Positions 10,745 through 21,614 of a stretch of DNA of 64,000 bases are shown here, piece after piece. The DNA lies in assembly GCA_037447655.1 (NCBI GenBank), contig JBBHKE010003072.1, positions 56,824 through 120,823 on the forward strand, given 5' to 3'. Positions within the stretch are counted from its first letter, which is position 1; every line of letters begins with the position of its first letter. Made by a program: the position numbers and the translations under genes. The DNA is from Zygnema cylindricum (Eukaryota; Streptophyta; Zygnematophyceae; Zygnematales; Zygnemataceae). Below the pieces are notes generated by a model that was not told the DNA's origin, did no database searches, and worked only from the letters and a program-made list of their open reading frames with translations.

Positions 10745-12257
10745 TAAATGGATCTCTCTCTCGGTTTCCCACTCACCTTCCACCTTTTATCCCTTCCACC
10801 TGTTATTTCTTTTTCACATTGTCATATTCATTTTTGCTTTGTATTTAATTTCTTTTGCTTTGGGATTTTCATTGTTCGTTTGTGCCACCTTTTCTGTACA
10901 GCTGGTTGGGTTGCATGCTTTTTGGTGTAATTGGTCGCATGCACGACAACTGTAATGCCGTATTGTGTCGGTATTATATTTTAGTTCGTTTGTATGAATA
11001 TTACGTGTAACAGCCACACTTATTCGTTTGGGGTACAAATTGTGTGTAGATGCAGGTATTAACGTGTACGGTGATCGAAGTGACGCCGAGAATTCCGCAG
11101 GTAACACGAAGATACATATTCGCGTGAGCGACGACGTCCGTACTTTAGTTTTTGTCGCATTTTTTGGGGTGACGCGACGTACAATTTCAAGACATTAATT
11201 ACGCGATGCACGGTTTCAAAATGTTGGTGACGCGACGTATGATTTCATAATAGTGGCGACGCGACGTGCGATTTCGAAATGTTGGCGACACACGCTGATT
11301 GGTTGTAATTTAAGTCGTGAACCCATGTAGGTTCACGCATTTTCATGTAGTTAGGAAGAGTTTTAATCCGCGGATTGTTAATTTTGTAACGTAGGCATAT
11401 GGTTCTGGTCGCTTATTGGCCAGGACCCAAACTAGTCACAGATTGTACAGTGAAATACTCTCACGCTATTGGTTAGTTAGCACATGTTAAAAATTAGTAC
11501 TTTGGCTATTTCGTTAGTACTTAGGCTATTGTTTTAGGTTTGTACTCTCATAATTTGAGAGTACAAGAATTGGTCGAAGAGGACTTACGTTTTTCTGTCT
11601 TTCCTTAGTCAAATTGTCAATGTTTTCCTGCAAGGCTTTTTCCGCCTTAGTTTGTTAAGCGCTTAGTCTTTCTTTGCCTTACTATACTTTTCTTGTAAGC
11701 CCTACAAGTTAATTCACTCGGTTTCGGCCGGAGTGCGCACGGATTCCCTTCAACAACCTCTTTAAGCGTGGATTCTACAGAGTTTCTCAGGCTATCTCCG
11801 GACCCTTGTGGATGCATTCTGTGAATTAGGGTTTGATTTGTTATTGTGTAATTTTTGTTGCCTTTGTTGAAGATTATTTGTGGTTTGTTAGAATCCGGTT
11901 ATCTCGGATTCTCTGCACATTTCCCTTGTTTCCATTGCTTGATTTTCTGTTTGTTTTTTCTGCAATCGGTTATTAGTGTGTCGGAATTTGGTTATCTCGG
12001 AATCTCTGCAGTTTTCTATCATTGCTTTTCGGTATTTTCTTCTTGATATTTTTACGTATTTCCTTCGTGTTATTTGTTCTCTTATTATTTTCTTTTTGGT
12101 GGCTTGCTGTTACAATTGTCGGAATTTAGTTATCTTGAATTCTTTTCAGTTTGCTAGTTGTTGCTTTTTGTATCTTTCGGTTTCTGTTTTTATTTATTCA
12201 GATTCTCGGAGTCCTAGACCTAACTCCTGTAAGGAATACACCAAGACCGTGGAGCCT
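10743..12257 (+). mobile_element. 3' LTR region of the Ty3-like element
   Basis: It begins AATAAATGGATCTCTCTC just after a polypurine run and ends with the 852-bp block shared with 5976-6827 (here 11406-12257). The first 207 bp (10743-10949) are repeated at 12280-12483. The simplest reading is an LTR of about 1.5 kb (10743 to about 12280) whose 5' partner has lost its first third. Confidence 0.6.
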
Positions 12258-12279
12258 AGTGGCTACCCATCGGCTTAGT

Positions 12280-12483
12280 AATAAATGGATCTCTCTCTCG
12301 GCTTCCCACTCACCTTCCACCTTTTATCCCTTCCACCTGTTATTTCTTTTTCACATTGTTATATTCATTTTTGCTTTGTATTTAATTCTTTTGCTTTGGG
12401 ATTTTCATTGCTCGTTTGTGCCACCTTTTCTGTACAGCTGGTTGGGTTGCATGCTTTTGGTGTAATTGGTCGCATGCTCGACA
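12280..12483 (+). mobile_element. Truncated second start of the same LTR
   Basis: This segment repeats 10743-10949 with about six differences by eye. It begins right after the end of the 3' LTR (intervening AGTGGCTACCCATCGGCTTA) and is cut off by the CT tract at 12484. LTR end joined to LTR start is the layout of a tandem LTR or a circle junction. Confidence 0.6.
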
Positions 12484-12676
12484 CTCTCCCCCTCTCTCTC
12501 CCCCTCTCTCTCTTCCTCTCCCCCCCTCTCTGTCTCCCCCTCTTTCGCTCCCCCTCTCTCTCTCCTCCTCTCTTGCTCCCCCTCTCTCTCTCCCCCACTC
12601 TCTCCCCCTCTCTCTCTCTTCCTCTCTCCCCCCCTCTCTCTCTCCCCCCCCTCTCCCCCCCCCCCCCTCCCTCTCT
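12484..12676. repeat. CT/CCCCCT microsatellite
   Basis: A pyrimidine-only tract ending in a C run at about 12655-12668. It cuts off the partial LTR to its left. Confidence 0.85.
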
Positions 12677-12834
12677 TCCTATAATATAGAATATAGAATT
12701 TTGAATAATAAATTCTGTTTTTTTGCAAACGAAACATTAGTTAAGTTGTGGTTACACTAGTGAAATTTTGTCCTTTACTTTGTCGACAAAAACGTACTAT
12801 TTCGTCACTGGCAGCGTCAATAGTACAATCTTTA

Positions 12835-13204
12835 GCTATTAAATCTTTTCAGCTCGTGATGCCGCTAAGGCAAAAGAGCGTGAATATGCCCACCGGGACC
12901 CTACGCATGACTTTATTCCGATGGCGGTCGAGATCTTTGGTTGTTTTGGTGTTGGACTGGACGAGTTTCTCCGTACTTTTCCTCGACGTGCTTTCGAGCG
13001 CCGAGGACCTAGGAGCCCTCCTCCTTCGGTCCTTACTTTTTTTTATCGTCAACGCTTATCTGTGGCTTTATAGCGTGTGTAGGCTTCTATTCTCCTTCGA
13101 TCGGCTGTTGCGGTTATGGATCGTTGCCGTGTTCTGGAACTCCCTCAACGTGCTCCCCCCGGTTGGGGGGACTTACGGGGTTGCTTTCCGCAGATATTTA
13201 ATTG
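12835..13204 (+). pseudogene. LINE (non-LTR retrotransposon) ORF2 C-terminus relic
   Basis: One frame reads ARDAAKAKEREYAHRDPTHD, then FIPMAVEIFGCFGVGLDEFL and SVLTFFYRQRLSVAL. It continues, across two TAG stops near 13073-13085, to LELPQRAPPGWGDLRG and a final stop at about 13202. The order YxxRDPxHDFxPxAxExxG ... FRQRxSxALQ is what I know from the extreme C-terminus of plant and algal LINE-like reverse transcriptase polyproteins. The upstream side is closed by a stop at about 12838, so only the tail remains. A GT-rich 3' stretch (13200-13330) follows. This is a 5'-truncated insertion, as is common for LINEs. Confidence 0.6.
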
Positions 13205-13631
13205 AGTTGGGGTTGGGGTTGTAGTTTTGGTTTTGTGAGTTGCCGTGCTTTTCATTTTGAGTTTGGGTGCTTTTATTTTCTTTGTTGTTGTTTTCTTTTT
13301 TTTTGTGTTCCCGTTGCTCTCTTTGTTTTTTATTGTAGTTTTTCAGTTTTGGCTATGCCACCCCTTTTGTACCCCCGGACTCAGATGGTTTACCATCGTG
13401 CTTTTAATTTATCTTGCTCCTTTTTTTTAACATAATAAATTTATAATCTAATATAAATTTAAATATATATTGTTTAGCCAAATAAGCTCCGGGACGTCAG
13501 TGAAAACGTGTGCTCCGCCGACGCTAAATTACGCTATTAATAATTTTATGATTATATAAAAATAATGCGTAATGAGTAAATAATGACACTCGATAGTTTT
13601 AATCTTTTTTGAAGCTACTCTCTGGCGAACG
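13205..13631. other. LINE 3' flank and AT-rich spacer
   Basis: GT-rich sequence up to about 13340, then T- and A-rich spacer with no coding signal. The LINE 3' end may lie near the T run at 13422-13440. Confidence 0.4.
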
Positions 13632-13853
13632 GTACACCGTGTATCGCTGTTAATGTTAATGTTTTTTTCGCCACTTAAAACATCTTTTCTCCGTACACAC
13701 TTGTCCGATTTTCGGATGGAGACCTACAATCGGAGGATGAGAATGTTACCTTTCAATCGCAACCGTCAGATCCACAATCCGACAAGTGTGTACGGAGAAA
13801 ATATGTTTTAAGAGGCAAAAAAAACATTAACACTAATAACGATACACGGTGTT
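13632..13853. mobile_element. Palindromic MITE, TACACCG family, copy 2
   Basis: Ends GTACACCGTGTATCGCTG and GATACACGGTGTT are inverted. Inner arms TTTTCTCCGTACACACTTGT and CAAGTGTGTACGGAGAAAA also pair, so the whole 222 bp can fold back on itself. It is homologous to the copies at 4593, 24123, 26435 and 50515. Confidence 0.75.
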
Positions 13854-14189
13854 GTTTTCTTTTTGTCATTTTTTTTTTTTTTCGTCTTTTGCCACAGGAA
13901 AAATTATGTTTTCTAGCCGAGCTTACTTGAGATAGTTTCAATGTGATTTTAAAAAAGGTCCCTCTCTTTGAAAAAAAACAATCTTTCTTTCTTTTACAAA
14001 TTTATCCCTTGCAAATTATGGCGGCATTGTATTCTAAGTACTAAATTTTTGTGAGTCTTTTAATAAACATTTTTAAGAATTACGTAAAAAAAAAGTAACT
14101 CTTACGGAGAGAGACTGTTTTTTTAACTTTTGCCTCCTTACAAGGACATGATTATTATTTTTGCCAACCTTCAAGTTGAAAGGTGTGAG

Positions 14190-14286
14190 AGGGGAGGGAG
14201 GGAGGGAGGGACGGAGGGAGGGAGGGGAGGGAGGGAGGGAGGGGAGGGAGGAAGGGAAGGAGGGAGGGAGGGAGGGAGGGAGGGAG
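14190..14286. repeat. (GGGA)n microsatellite
   Basis: An almost uninterrupted GGGA tetramer tract. A C-run follows at about 14368-14383, just before the MITE at 14408. Confidence 0.85.
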
Positions 14287-14407
14287 TAAATGTCAAATCA
14301 ACTGCTAGAATGTCATGGAAGTTCCACTCGATTTGAAAATGCCTCCCCCCTCCCCCTTCCCTCCCCACACCCCCCCCCCCCCCGGCCTGTTACTTCCGAC
14401 ACCCTTA

Positions 14408-15054
14408 GGGTATGGTTACATCAGACGAAAAGTGAGGTTTAATACATAATTTTGTACTTGCCCGTACCATGCCGTACTATATTTTCGTGAGTTTCTTGAA
14501 AAACAACATTACAGAAAATAAGATTACGATTCTCCAAGTATCTGGGAGAAGACATCGACCGTCCGATTACACTTTGGTCTTCATCTGCGAAGCAACCGCT
14601 CCATCCGCCTCTGTATTGGTGAACCCACCTCGCGGAGGTGGGTTCACCAATACAGAACCAGTCAACTTGCTACACCTGGACGATAGACACGTGCGTCGAT
14701 GAAAAATGAAAAAATTAACACGTCCCGAAAGTCACGTGCCTTCGGACAAGGTGACCGTAAAATCTTTGCCGAGAAGAAATACGGTTTTTCCATGAAAGTC
14801 AACAGAGTGAAGACGCGGTAAACTGCGAAGTACACGTACGTAATACGCAAGTACGGATTTCCATACGAAAATGGCCGATTTCCAAATCTTTGATGATTTT
14901 AGAGATTTGATCGTCAACTTACGTGGAGCCACTGAAATCATAACACGTATGTAAAAACATATTTACAGACGATACGCGATGTAACCGTGGCCTCTGTAAT
15001 ACATAAATTTTGTTGTCCGTACTATTACAGAGACCTCCTAATGTAACCATACCC
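14408..15054. mobile_element. PIF/Harbinger-like (Tourist-type) MITE
   Basis: The ends are GGGTATGGTTACATCAG on the left and, reading inward on the other strand, GGGTATGGTTACATTAG on the right: 16 of 17 bases agree. The element is flanked by TTA on both sides (14405-14407 and 15055-15057), the three-base target duplication typical of PIF/Harbinger elements, whose ends typically begin with GG. The length is 647 bp with no transposase. A perfect 45-bp hairpin lies inside at 14611-14655. Confidence 0.75.
14611..14655. repeat. Perfect inverted repeat (hairpin), 21-bp arms
   Basis: The left arm CTGTATTGGTGAACCCACCT plus C is followed by a GCG centre and an exact reverse complement. It lies inside the Harbinger-like MITE. 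Confidence 0.95.
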
Positions 15055-15070
15055 TTAGTCCTGTTTGTTA

Positions 15071-15150
15071 GTCACGAACCCCCAATCCCTAAAAAACCCT
15101 AAACAACCCAACCCTAAAAAACCCTTGAAAAATCTAAAAACCCTAAAATT
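15071..15150. repeat. Degenerate interstitial CCCTAAA-like run
   Basis: Several AACCCTAAAA and ACCCTAAACAACCC units with irregular spacing follow directly after the MITE. It resembles degenerate plant telomere sequence, but the seven-base period is lost. Confidence 0.5.
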
Positions 15151-15306
15151 GCATGAGGTCAATATATAAATTCGCCAATCCAAACTAATTTCGAACGGCC
15201 TAGTGGATAAGCTTTGTTGTTAAGAAACTCCACCGATACTTAATGAAGAATATCGTAATCATGTGGCGTAGCCGATAGTCAACCCTTATAGGTTCGGTAC
15301 TTCAAA

Positions 15307-15600
15307 ATGTCTCCAAGATCTCCCAAGATCTCCCAAGATATCCCAAGATATCCCAAGATCTCCCAAGATTTCCCAAGATCTCCCAAGATCTCCCAAGATC
15401 TCCCAAGATCTTTTAGAATCTCCTAGGATCTCCCAAGATCTCCCAAGATCTCCCAAGATTTCCCAAGATTTCCCAAGATCTCCCAAGATCTCCTAAGATC
15501 TTATAGAATCTCCTAAGATCACCTAGGATCTCCTAAGATATCCTAGGATTTCTTAAGATCTCTTAAGATCTCCCAAGATCTTCTAGGATCTCCTATACAG
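15307..15600. repeat. Decamer minisatellite, unit AGATCTCCCA
   Basis: About 29 tandem copies of a ten-base unit with point variants (AGATTTCCCA, AGATCTCCTA). The minus-strand reading Gly-Asp-Leu-Gly-Arg-Ser-Trp is an artefact of the array. Confidence 0.9.
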
Positions 15601-15718
15601 TTTGCAAGTATGAGCTTCTAGTTTCATGATCATGGGTACGACACTATTTACCGTCGTGTCCTCTCTATAGCTGGTACGTATTGAGTGACTAAACTGAAAA
15701 ATAATTCCAAGTCCTAAA

Positions 15719-15955
15719 ACATTCAAAGGTCAAAGGGAGACAAAGAAGGTCAAACAAAGACAAACAAGGTCAAACAAGGTCAGACAGAGTCAAATAAGGT
15801 CAACCAGCGTCAAACAAGGCCAAACAAGGTCAGACCAAGTCAAACAAGGTCAGACCACGTCAAACAAGGTCAACCAAAGTCAAACAAGGTCAAAAAAGTC
15901 AAACAAAATCAACAAAAGTCAAACAAAGTCAAAGAATGTCAAACAAGGTCAAACA
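15719..15955. repeat. Decamer minisatellite, unit GTCAAACAAG
   Basis: About 23 ten-base units, variants GTCAGACCAA and GTCAACCAAA. It starts only about 120 bases after the previous decamer array and has an unrelated unit of the same length. Confidence 0.9.
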
Positions 15956-16015
15956 GAGGGAAATGGAGGCAAAGGGCGGGAAAGGGAATGTAAACGGAGA
16001 AAATCAGAGACAGTT

Positions 16016-16500
16016 TTCTCTACTCTCCTTCCTCTCTCCCACTCTCTCTCCTCTCCCTCTATCGTCCTTAATTTTCTCCCTCTTTCCGTCTCTCTCTCTC
16101 TCTCTCCTCTCCCTTCTTCCTGCGCTCCTCCCTCTCTCTCCCTCTCTTTCTTCTCTCCCTCCCTCTTGCTCTCCTCACTATATACCTCTCCTCTCTCCCT
16201 CCTTCCTCTCTATTATCCTCCCACTCTTACTCCCTCTCCTCTCTCCCTCCCTCTGCTCTCCTCTCTCTCCCTCTCTCTCTCTCTCACTCTAAGATCTCCT
16301 CCCTCTCTTCTTCTCGCAGTCCTCTATGCCTCTACTCTCCTCCCTCTCCCTCTTTCTTTTCTCTCTCCCTCCCCTTCCCCTTCCTCTTGACCTTCCCTAC
16401 CACCCTGTCTCGTCTCTCCGTCCCTCCTCTTTACTCTCCTTCCTCCCTCTTTGCTTTCCTCCCTCTCTCTCCTCACTCCCTCCCTCTTTGCTCTCCGCCC
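16016..16500. repeat. CT-rich microsatellite truncating copia 1
   Basis: Pyrimidine tract with CTCTCC and CCCTCTTTG units. It joins directly to the copia reverse-transcriptase relic at 16501, exactly after the catalytic YVDD codons, so the rest of the element (end of RT, RNase H, 3' LTR) is missing. Confidence 0.85.
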
Positions 16501-19500
16501 TCACTCCAGCAAATCATCAACATAAATTGCAATAAATATAAAACCTTCCTCATCTTCGAAAACATAGATTGAGTGATCTGAGCTGATCCGAATATATCAT
16601 AGACCGGTAAGAAACTCATCAAGCTTCTTATTCCACTGTCGAGGCGCCAGTTTCAAACCATAAAGAGATTTAATCAGCCGGCATACCTTACTCTCCTCTC
16701 CTTCCTCCACAAACCCTTCGGGTTGTCGTATAAATATCTCCTCTTCCAATTCTCCTGCAAAAAGGTTGTTTTGATGTCCATCTGGTGCACTTCCATGTCT
16801 TCCGCTGCTGCGAAGCTGATAAGTATGCGAACGGAGGAAAATCTGACCACCGGGGCAAAGGTTTCCTCATAGTCAATTCCCTCCTTTTGTGTAAATCCCT
16901 TTGCCACTAGTCGGTCCTTGTAGCGCTCGATTGTGTTATCTGGGTTCAGTTTTAATTTAAAAACCCACTTACAACCGATTGGTTTTCGGTTAGGTGGACA
17001 ATCCACCAGCTCCCAAGTATCGGCTGCCATAATTGAGGTCATCTTTTCATTGATGGTTGTCTTCCACCGATTTCTTTCTGGACAAGTCATCGCCTCTCGA
17101 TAAGTTTGAGGTTCATCTTGATGAGATATTTTAGTTACCTTGTTATTAACCTTTTTTTCTTGCAGTGTTTTACTACTTCTCCTTCCCCCCTCAAAATCTG
17201 AGGCCGGAATAGATGGTTCTCGTGGATTCTTTCGAACAAACTCGGTTTCTCCCCTATCCGCTGATTCCGAATCAATTTCCACCACGTCTTCCGCTTCGGG
17301 TAGAGTTATCACTAGAGTTTCCACAGCCGAGTCCTTTTCGGTCTGATTTGTACCTGCAAGAATGTCATCGTCTCTAAAACCTGGATAGTTAGGAAGCTCA
17401 AAGTCATTGGAATTTTCAAACTCAAATCTGATTTTTACTAACTTCGTATATTTGAAAGGATCCACAGACTTTCCTTCATCCATAACTACTAGATGTTTTA
17501 CTGAGATTATATATTCCCTTTTTAGATCATAAACTCTATATCCTTTAACATGTTCATCATATCCTAATAAGTATCCCGGTTTTCCTTTAGGATCTAGCTT
17601 CCAATTGGACCGATCTGTATCTATACTGAATACTTGATTGCCGAAAACCTTTAAGTGAGATATGTTTGGTTTCTAGCCTGTCTATCTCTCATAAGGTGTT
17701 TGATCTTTTATAGCTGAAGTAAGAACTATATTTTTGAGATAATTAGCGCAGTTCATTGCTTCTACCCAAAATCTTTTTCCTATCTTTTTATCTGACAACA
17801 TACTTTTATCACTATCACTTAGTGTTCTATTTAACCTTTCTGCTACCCCATTCTGTTCCATATTTTCTGGAACTGTCTTTTGGTGTTGGACCCCATCTTC
17901 CCTCAGAAAATCCTCAAACTGGTTAGAAGTATACTCTCCACCATTGTCACTCCTTACTCTCTTCATTGGAGTTTCATGGAGTTTTTCGCTCCATGCTTTA
18001 TATTGTCTAAAACAATCCTCAGCTTATGACTTGTTTTTCAAAAAATACACCCGGGAATACCGAGACCAATCATCAGTTATAATCATCATAAATCTCTTTC
18101 CCCCCGGTGAGGGCACTTTAGCCGGACCCCAAATATCTGTGTGTACTAGATCTAGAAGTTTTTCTCCCTTATAGGTGGTTGTTTTAGGAAAGGGTACCCT
18201 GTGTGCTTTACCTTGAGCACATCCACTACAATCACTTATATCCTCACTCTCACTGAACTGAATCCCTTCCACCACTCCCATCTTTTTCATCTCTCTTAAC
18301 TTATCTAGATTTACATGCCCAAGCCTCTTATGCCACATCATAATATCATGAACACCAGCATAATAAAGTTTCTTCGTTTCATTACTTAAAATCAGCCTAA
18401 ACTTCCCATGGCTCCCTTTCTCAGCAATGAAATAGACATCCTCTTCAAAACTAGCAGTAAAGACTCCTTCCCTAGTGTTAGTGAAAAAACCCTTATCATC
18501 TAATATAGATGTAGAGATAAGGTTTTTGTTCAGTTCCGGAATAAACAATACATCGGAGAATGTTAATATGGATGTCTTTCCTTCTACTAACACTTTCAGT
18601 TCTACCGATCCTACAAGAGTAGTGGTGACTCTCCTCCCATCCCCGTACTCTATCTCTACGGTGGGAATCTTTCTTATCTTAGTGAACAGGTGCCTATCCT
18701 TACACATGTGCATGGAGGCACCTAAATCTTTAATCTAGCATGCTTCACCTTTCAATCCACCATAAGCACATTTCTGCCTTCGTGGAATTTCGACCTCATT
18801 TTTCCCCTCCAACTCCTCATCCAAAAGGAGCTCATCGTCCTTGTCCTCGGAATCCACCTGAAGTACCTGTGTGACAAGGGCCTTTTTCTTTCCTCTTGGG
18901 GTACCACCGGTCTCCCACTCCTTTAACCGAAGCTCGATTAGCTTAGTGCACTCTGCCATATAGTGCCCCTATTTCTTACAAAAATGACATAAACCTTTAG
19001 GAGCCCTTGGTTCAAACTCGTCGGCCTGTTTTTTCTGCTCCTTACCCCCATAGTTTCCGACCGGTTTTCAGGAACCTTGGTTCTCCAATCAGTCGTTAAT
19101 GCCAAGGCTTGGCCACTCTTTCCTCCCTTTCGATTCTCAATTGTATTCTCTCGAACGAGAATCATCCCTACCACTGAGTTCCATATCCACCTTGAGTCCG
19201 GCAAGTCCTACACACGGTTGACTATGTTCTCAAACTCATCAGGTAACTTCATCAGTAAACAGTTAACCTTTTCTTTTTCACTAAAATCTTTTCCCCCACT
19301 CTCTAGCTCCATGAAGAGTGTAGCAAGCTCATTGCAAAAATCCAATATATTTCCCCCTTTGTATACATACTCCTTAACTTTCTGATCAACCAACAGTTGT
19401 TGCTGAATCGTACCATTTCGGTACATCTCTATGAGAGCCATCCAAAGATCGGATGCCCTTTCTACCTGCAAATGAGGACATGCAAGTCCTTGAGTGAGAT

Positions 19501-19861
19501 GGCGTAGGATGAAGTGCTTTGCCGCCATATTGTTGAAGTCCCAGGTTTCAGTATCATTCTCCTCGTTCCTCGCAATGGGTGACATGAATGCCGAACCAGT
19601 TGTTATTGGTGTGGTCTCCTCCTTCTCCCTTCCTTTGTCCACCACCTCTCCTTCATTTGTTTTCTCCGTTGAAGGTGGATCCTCTTTCCTGGTGAATCTA
19701 CTTCCTCCAAACCTTGGAGGAATTCCAAGACTTGATGGACGCCCCAACCGTCCACTCACTATCCCCCAAAACCTTTTTTCGCATAGAGCTCCTATCATCA
19801 TACTTTCCCAGTATATGAAGCCAGTTCCATTAAAGATTGGTACCTTAGAGGGTGGGCCCAT
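16501..19861 (-). pseudogene. Ty1/copia polyprotein relic (copia 1), 3'-truncated
   Basis: Domains in order on the minus strand are listed here. Gag starts VMGPPSKVPIFNG (about 19861 to 19208). A zinc knuckle at about 18955-19000 reads CHFCKK-stop-GHYMAEC. The protease site at about 18700-18740 reads IKDLGASMHMC, with DLG for DSG and a stop just before it. The integrase zinc finger is WHKRLGH with CSGCAQGK. The integrase core has HTDIWGP, RSDNGGEYTS and PENMEQNGVAERLNRT, so D, D and E are all present. Reverse transcriptase starts at KPIGCKWVFKLKLNPDNTIE and reaches YVDDLL at 16502-16524. It is broken by several stops (including two at about 17670-17680, one near 18025 and one near 16600) and a frameshift near 19200. 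It cannot be active. Stop codons at ancestral W or Q positions suggest C-to-T decay. Confidence 0.88.
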
Positions 19862-20900
19862 AACCTGAAACTCTGAGACCTCGATAAGTCCTCAGAGTGA
19901 ACAGCTTCCAAGAAGCCTCTAGGATAATCCTGACCCCTTTTTGTTTCAGCAAAAATAACTGCCACCCTGACAAACAAATACTCTGAACAACTTCACCCTT
20001 GTGAAGAGAAGACTCCCCTGAGTCGATAGCAAAAAAAATCTCTGAATTTGCTCCCCTGAGCAGTAAGTTATGGAGGGTCAAAGTTGACCTTTTGTACAGA
20101 AGCTCTCTGGGACAGAAGATCCTATCTCCTAATTTTTCTAAGTCCTATCTCTCTCACAGACTCTATCTACTGATGTACGGAACCAATCAGATTTCTCCTC
20201 CGTACACAAAAGTACAGTCGCCGGTGTACTTTATGCACGGAATTTGTACAACATGGCCAAAATGTCGACACATGTCATATCCGGATTGGGTGCCGTAATC
20301 TCCGGAGATACCACGATCCAATGTAATTTCGCCACGTGTCATCCGATGTGGCGATGCCCATAAACCGCCGAATTCTTCTTCCGTGATATCGGCGCTAATT
20401 TTGGCCGTCCGATTAAATTCACATTTGATCGGAGCCGTAATAAATACATGCGCGGTATTTGTTTCGATTACGAAATCAATGCGCGGTATTGATTTCTTGT
20501 CCGTACCGCAATTCGTACTTTTACACTACCGGTTCTATGTATCCCATAAACAATTATAGTCAAATGATATATCCTACGTAATAACGTTTAAATAAATATC
20601 AAACCATATAGTACGTAACACTTCTTCTAGACTTAACGGCTAAGATTACCGGCTACCGGTAGCTTGCCATTTGGCAGGTACTAGGTTCAAATCCTGTGGC
20701 CGCCGCATATATATTTTTACTTAATAAACCCCAAATATATATTTCTCGTAAACCTCAGGATAGCCTAGGTAGCCATGGCTCTAGCTTCCTCTCCAATTTC
20801 TCAGTGACTGCGACAAGTTTGAGAGTTGGAGAGAGAAGTTAGAGGTAGACTGCCTCGGCTTCTTTCTTATTTCCGACCTAGAAAATACTTTAAAAACCAT
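19862..20900 (-). mobile_element. 5' LTR/leader of copia 1
   Basis: On the minus strand this block runs straight into gag. It shares many blocks with 21500-22690 (-), 37690-38325 (+), 49071-49560 (+) and 49600-50095 (+), including ACATGTGTCGACATTTTGGC, GGTCAACTTTGACC and GATTCTTTTTGCT-type phrases. The upstream part carries CGCCACGTGTCATC, a G-box-like site, at about 20330. The exact LTR border and primer site are not clear. A tRNA-like GGTTCAAATCC motif on the + strand at about 20690 is part of the repeat. Confidence 0.6.
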
Positions 20901-21136
20901 TAATTTCTACATCAGATTCTACATATCCTGCACTAGCAAGCTAAACATATAACGCAACAATATCATTGCAAAACTCTATCATGCTACCGCCTTTATAAAC
21001 ATAGGCCTCTATTTCCTGTTTTACTAACTGCTGCCTCTGTGTAGTCTCACTTATATAAATCTGAATTAGTGTTTCCTAGATTTCCGAAGACTTGGTTAGA
21101 CTTAAAATAGTGATAGCTTTGGACTTACACATATAT
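20901..21136. other. Copia spacer, decayed gag sequence
   Basis: Between the head of copia 1 and the gag fragment of the next copia relic. Minus-strand sequence around 20960-21060 resembles decayed copia gag (a phrase like IQIYISETTQRQQLVKQ). No intact frame. Confidence 0.4.
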
Positions 21137-21614
21137 CTAAGTATGAGATGTTTTCCTATTGTGTTTTTGTATTCCCATTTTTTTTCTGTCATTTTTTTCA
21201 GTTTTAATCCCTACAAGTGGTACCATAGCAAAGTGTTTAACTCCCCTCACCATAGGTGTCCCTTTTCCCTTCTCCCCTATTCCCCCTTCCACGGTAATGA
21301 TTTTACCTTCACCTTCTGTTGCTTCTGAACTCCTATTGGTTTTCTCGGCAGCCCAGATGATTCTCCATAGTGAGCTTCTCCAAAGCCCGGTGGCGAACAC
21401 CTCACTTGTCCCGAACAATTCCCCATAAGTGCTTCTCGAAAAGCAATCCCTCCATCGTGAACTCACAATGAGTGAAGTTTGTTCCATCGAACATAGGCAC
21501 CTTAGATGGTGGGCCCATAACCTGAAATTCTATGGGCTCCATTGCCACACAGAATTCGCAGATCAAAAAGAAGCTAATCTCGATAGTGCCGACTCCAACT
21601 TGATATAAACCCAA
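21137..21614 (-). pseudogene. Copia gag N-terminal fragment (copia 3)
   Basis: The minus-strand frame reads MEPIEFQVMGPPSKVPMFDG and then LFEKHLWGIV, clearly related to the gag start of copia 1. It shifts frame within 100 codons and degrades into low-similarity sequence. Only the head of the element survives. Confidence 0.75.

Noticed and set aside
15286-15486. Gly-Asp-Leu-Gly-Arg-Ser-Trp repeat protein
   Set aside because: Artefact of the ten-base AGATCTCCCA minisatellite.
15307-15600. CRISPR-like array
   Set aside because: Units are contiguous with no unique spacers, and the genome is eukaryotic.
19845-20081. 78-residue protein shared with 49345-49650
   Set aside because: The shared frame is in the copia LTR/leader, and other leader copies (21500, 37690) do not keep it open, so it is not a conserved gene.
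20640-20705. tRNA-like GGTTCAAATCC motif
   Set aside because: Only a T-arm-like stretch; no D-arm or paired acceptor stem. The same place in the copia 3 block is also degenerate, so it is part of the repeat.
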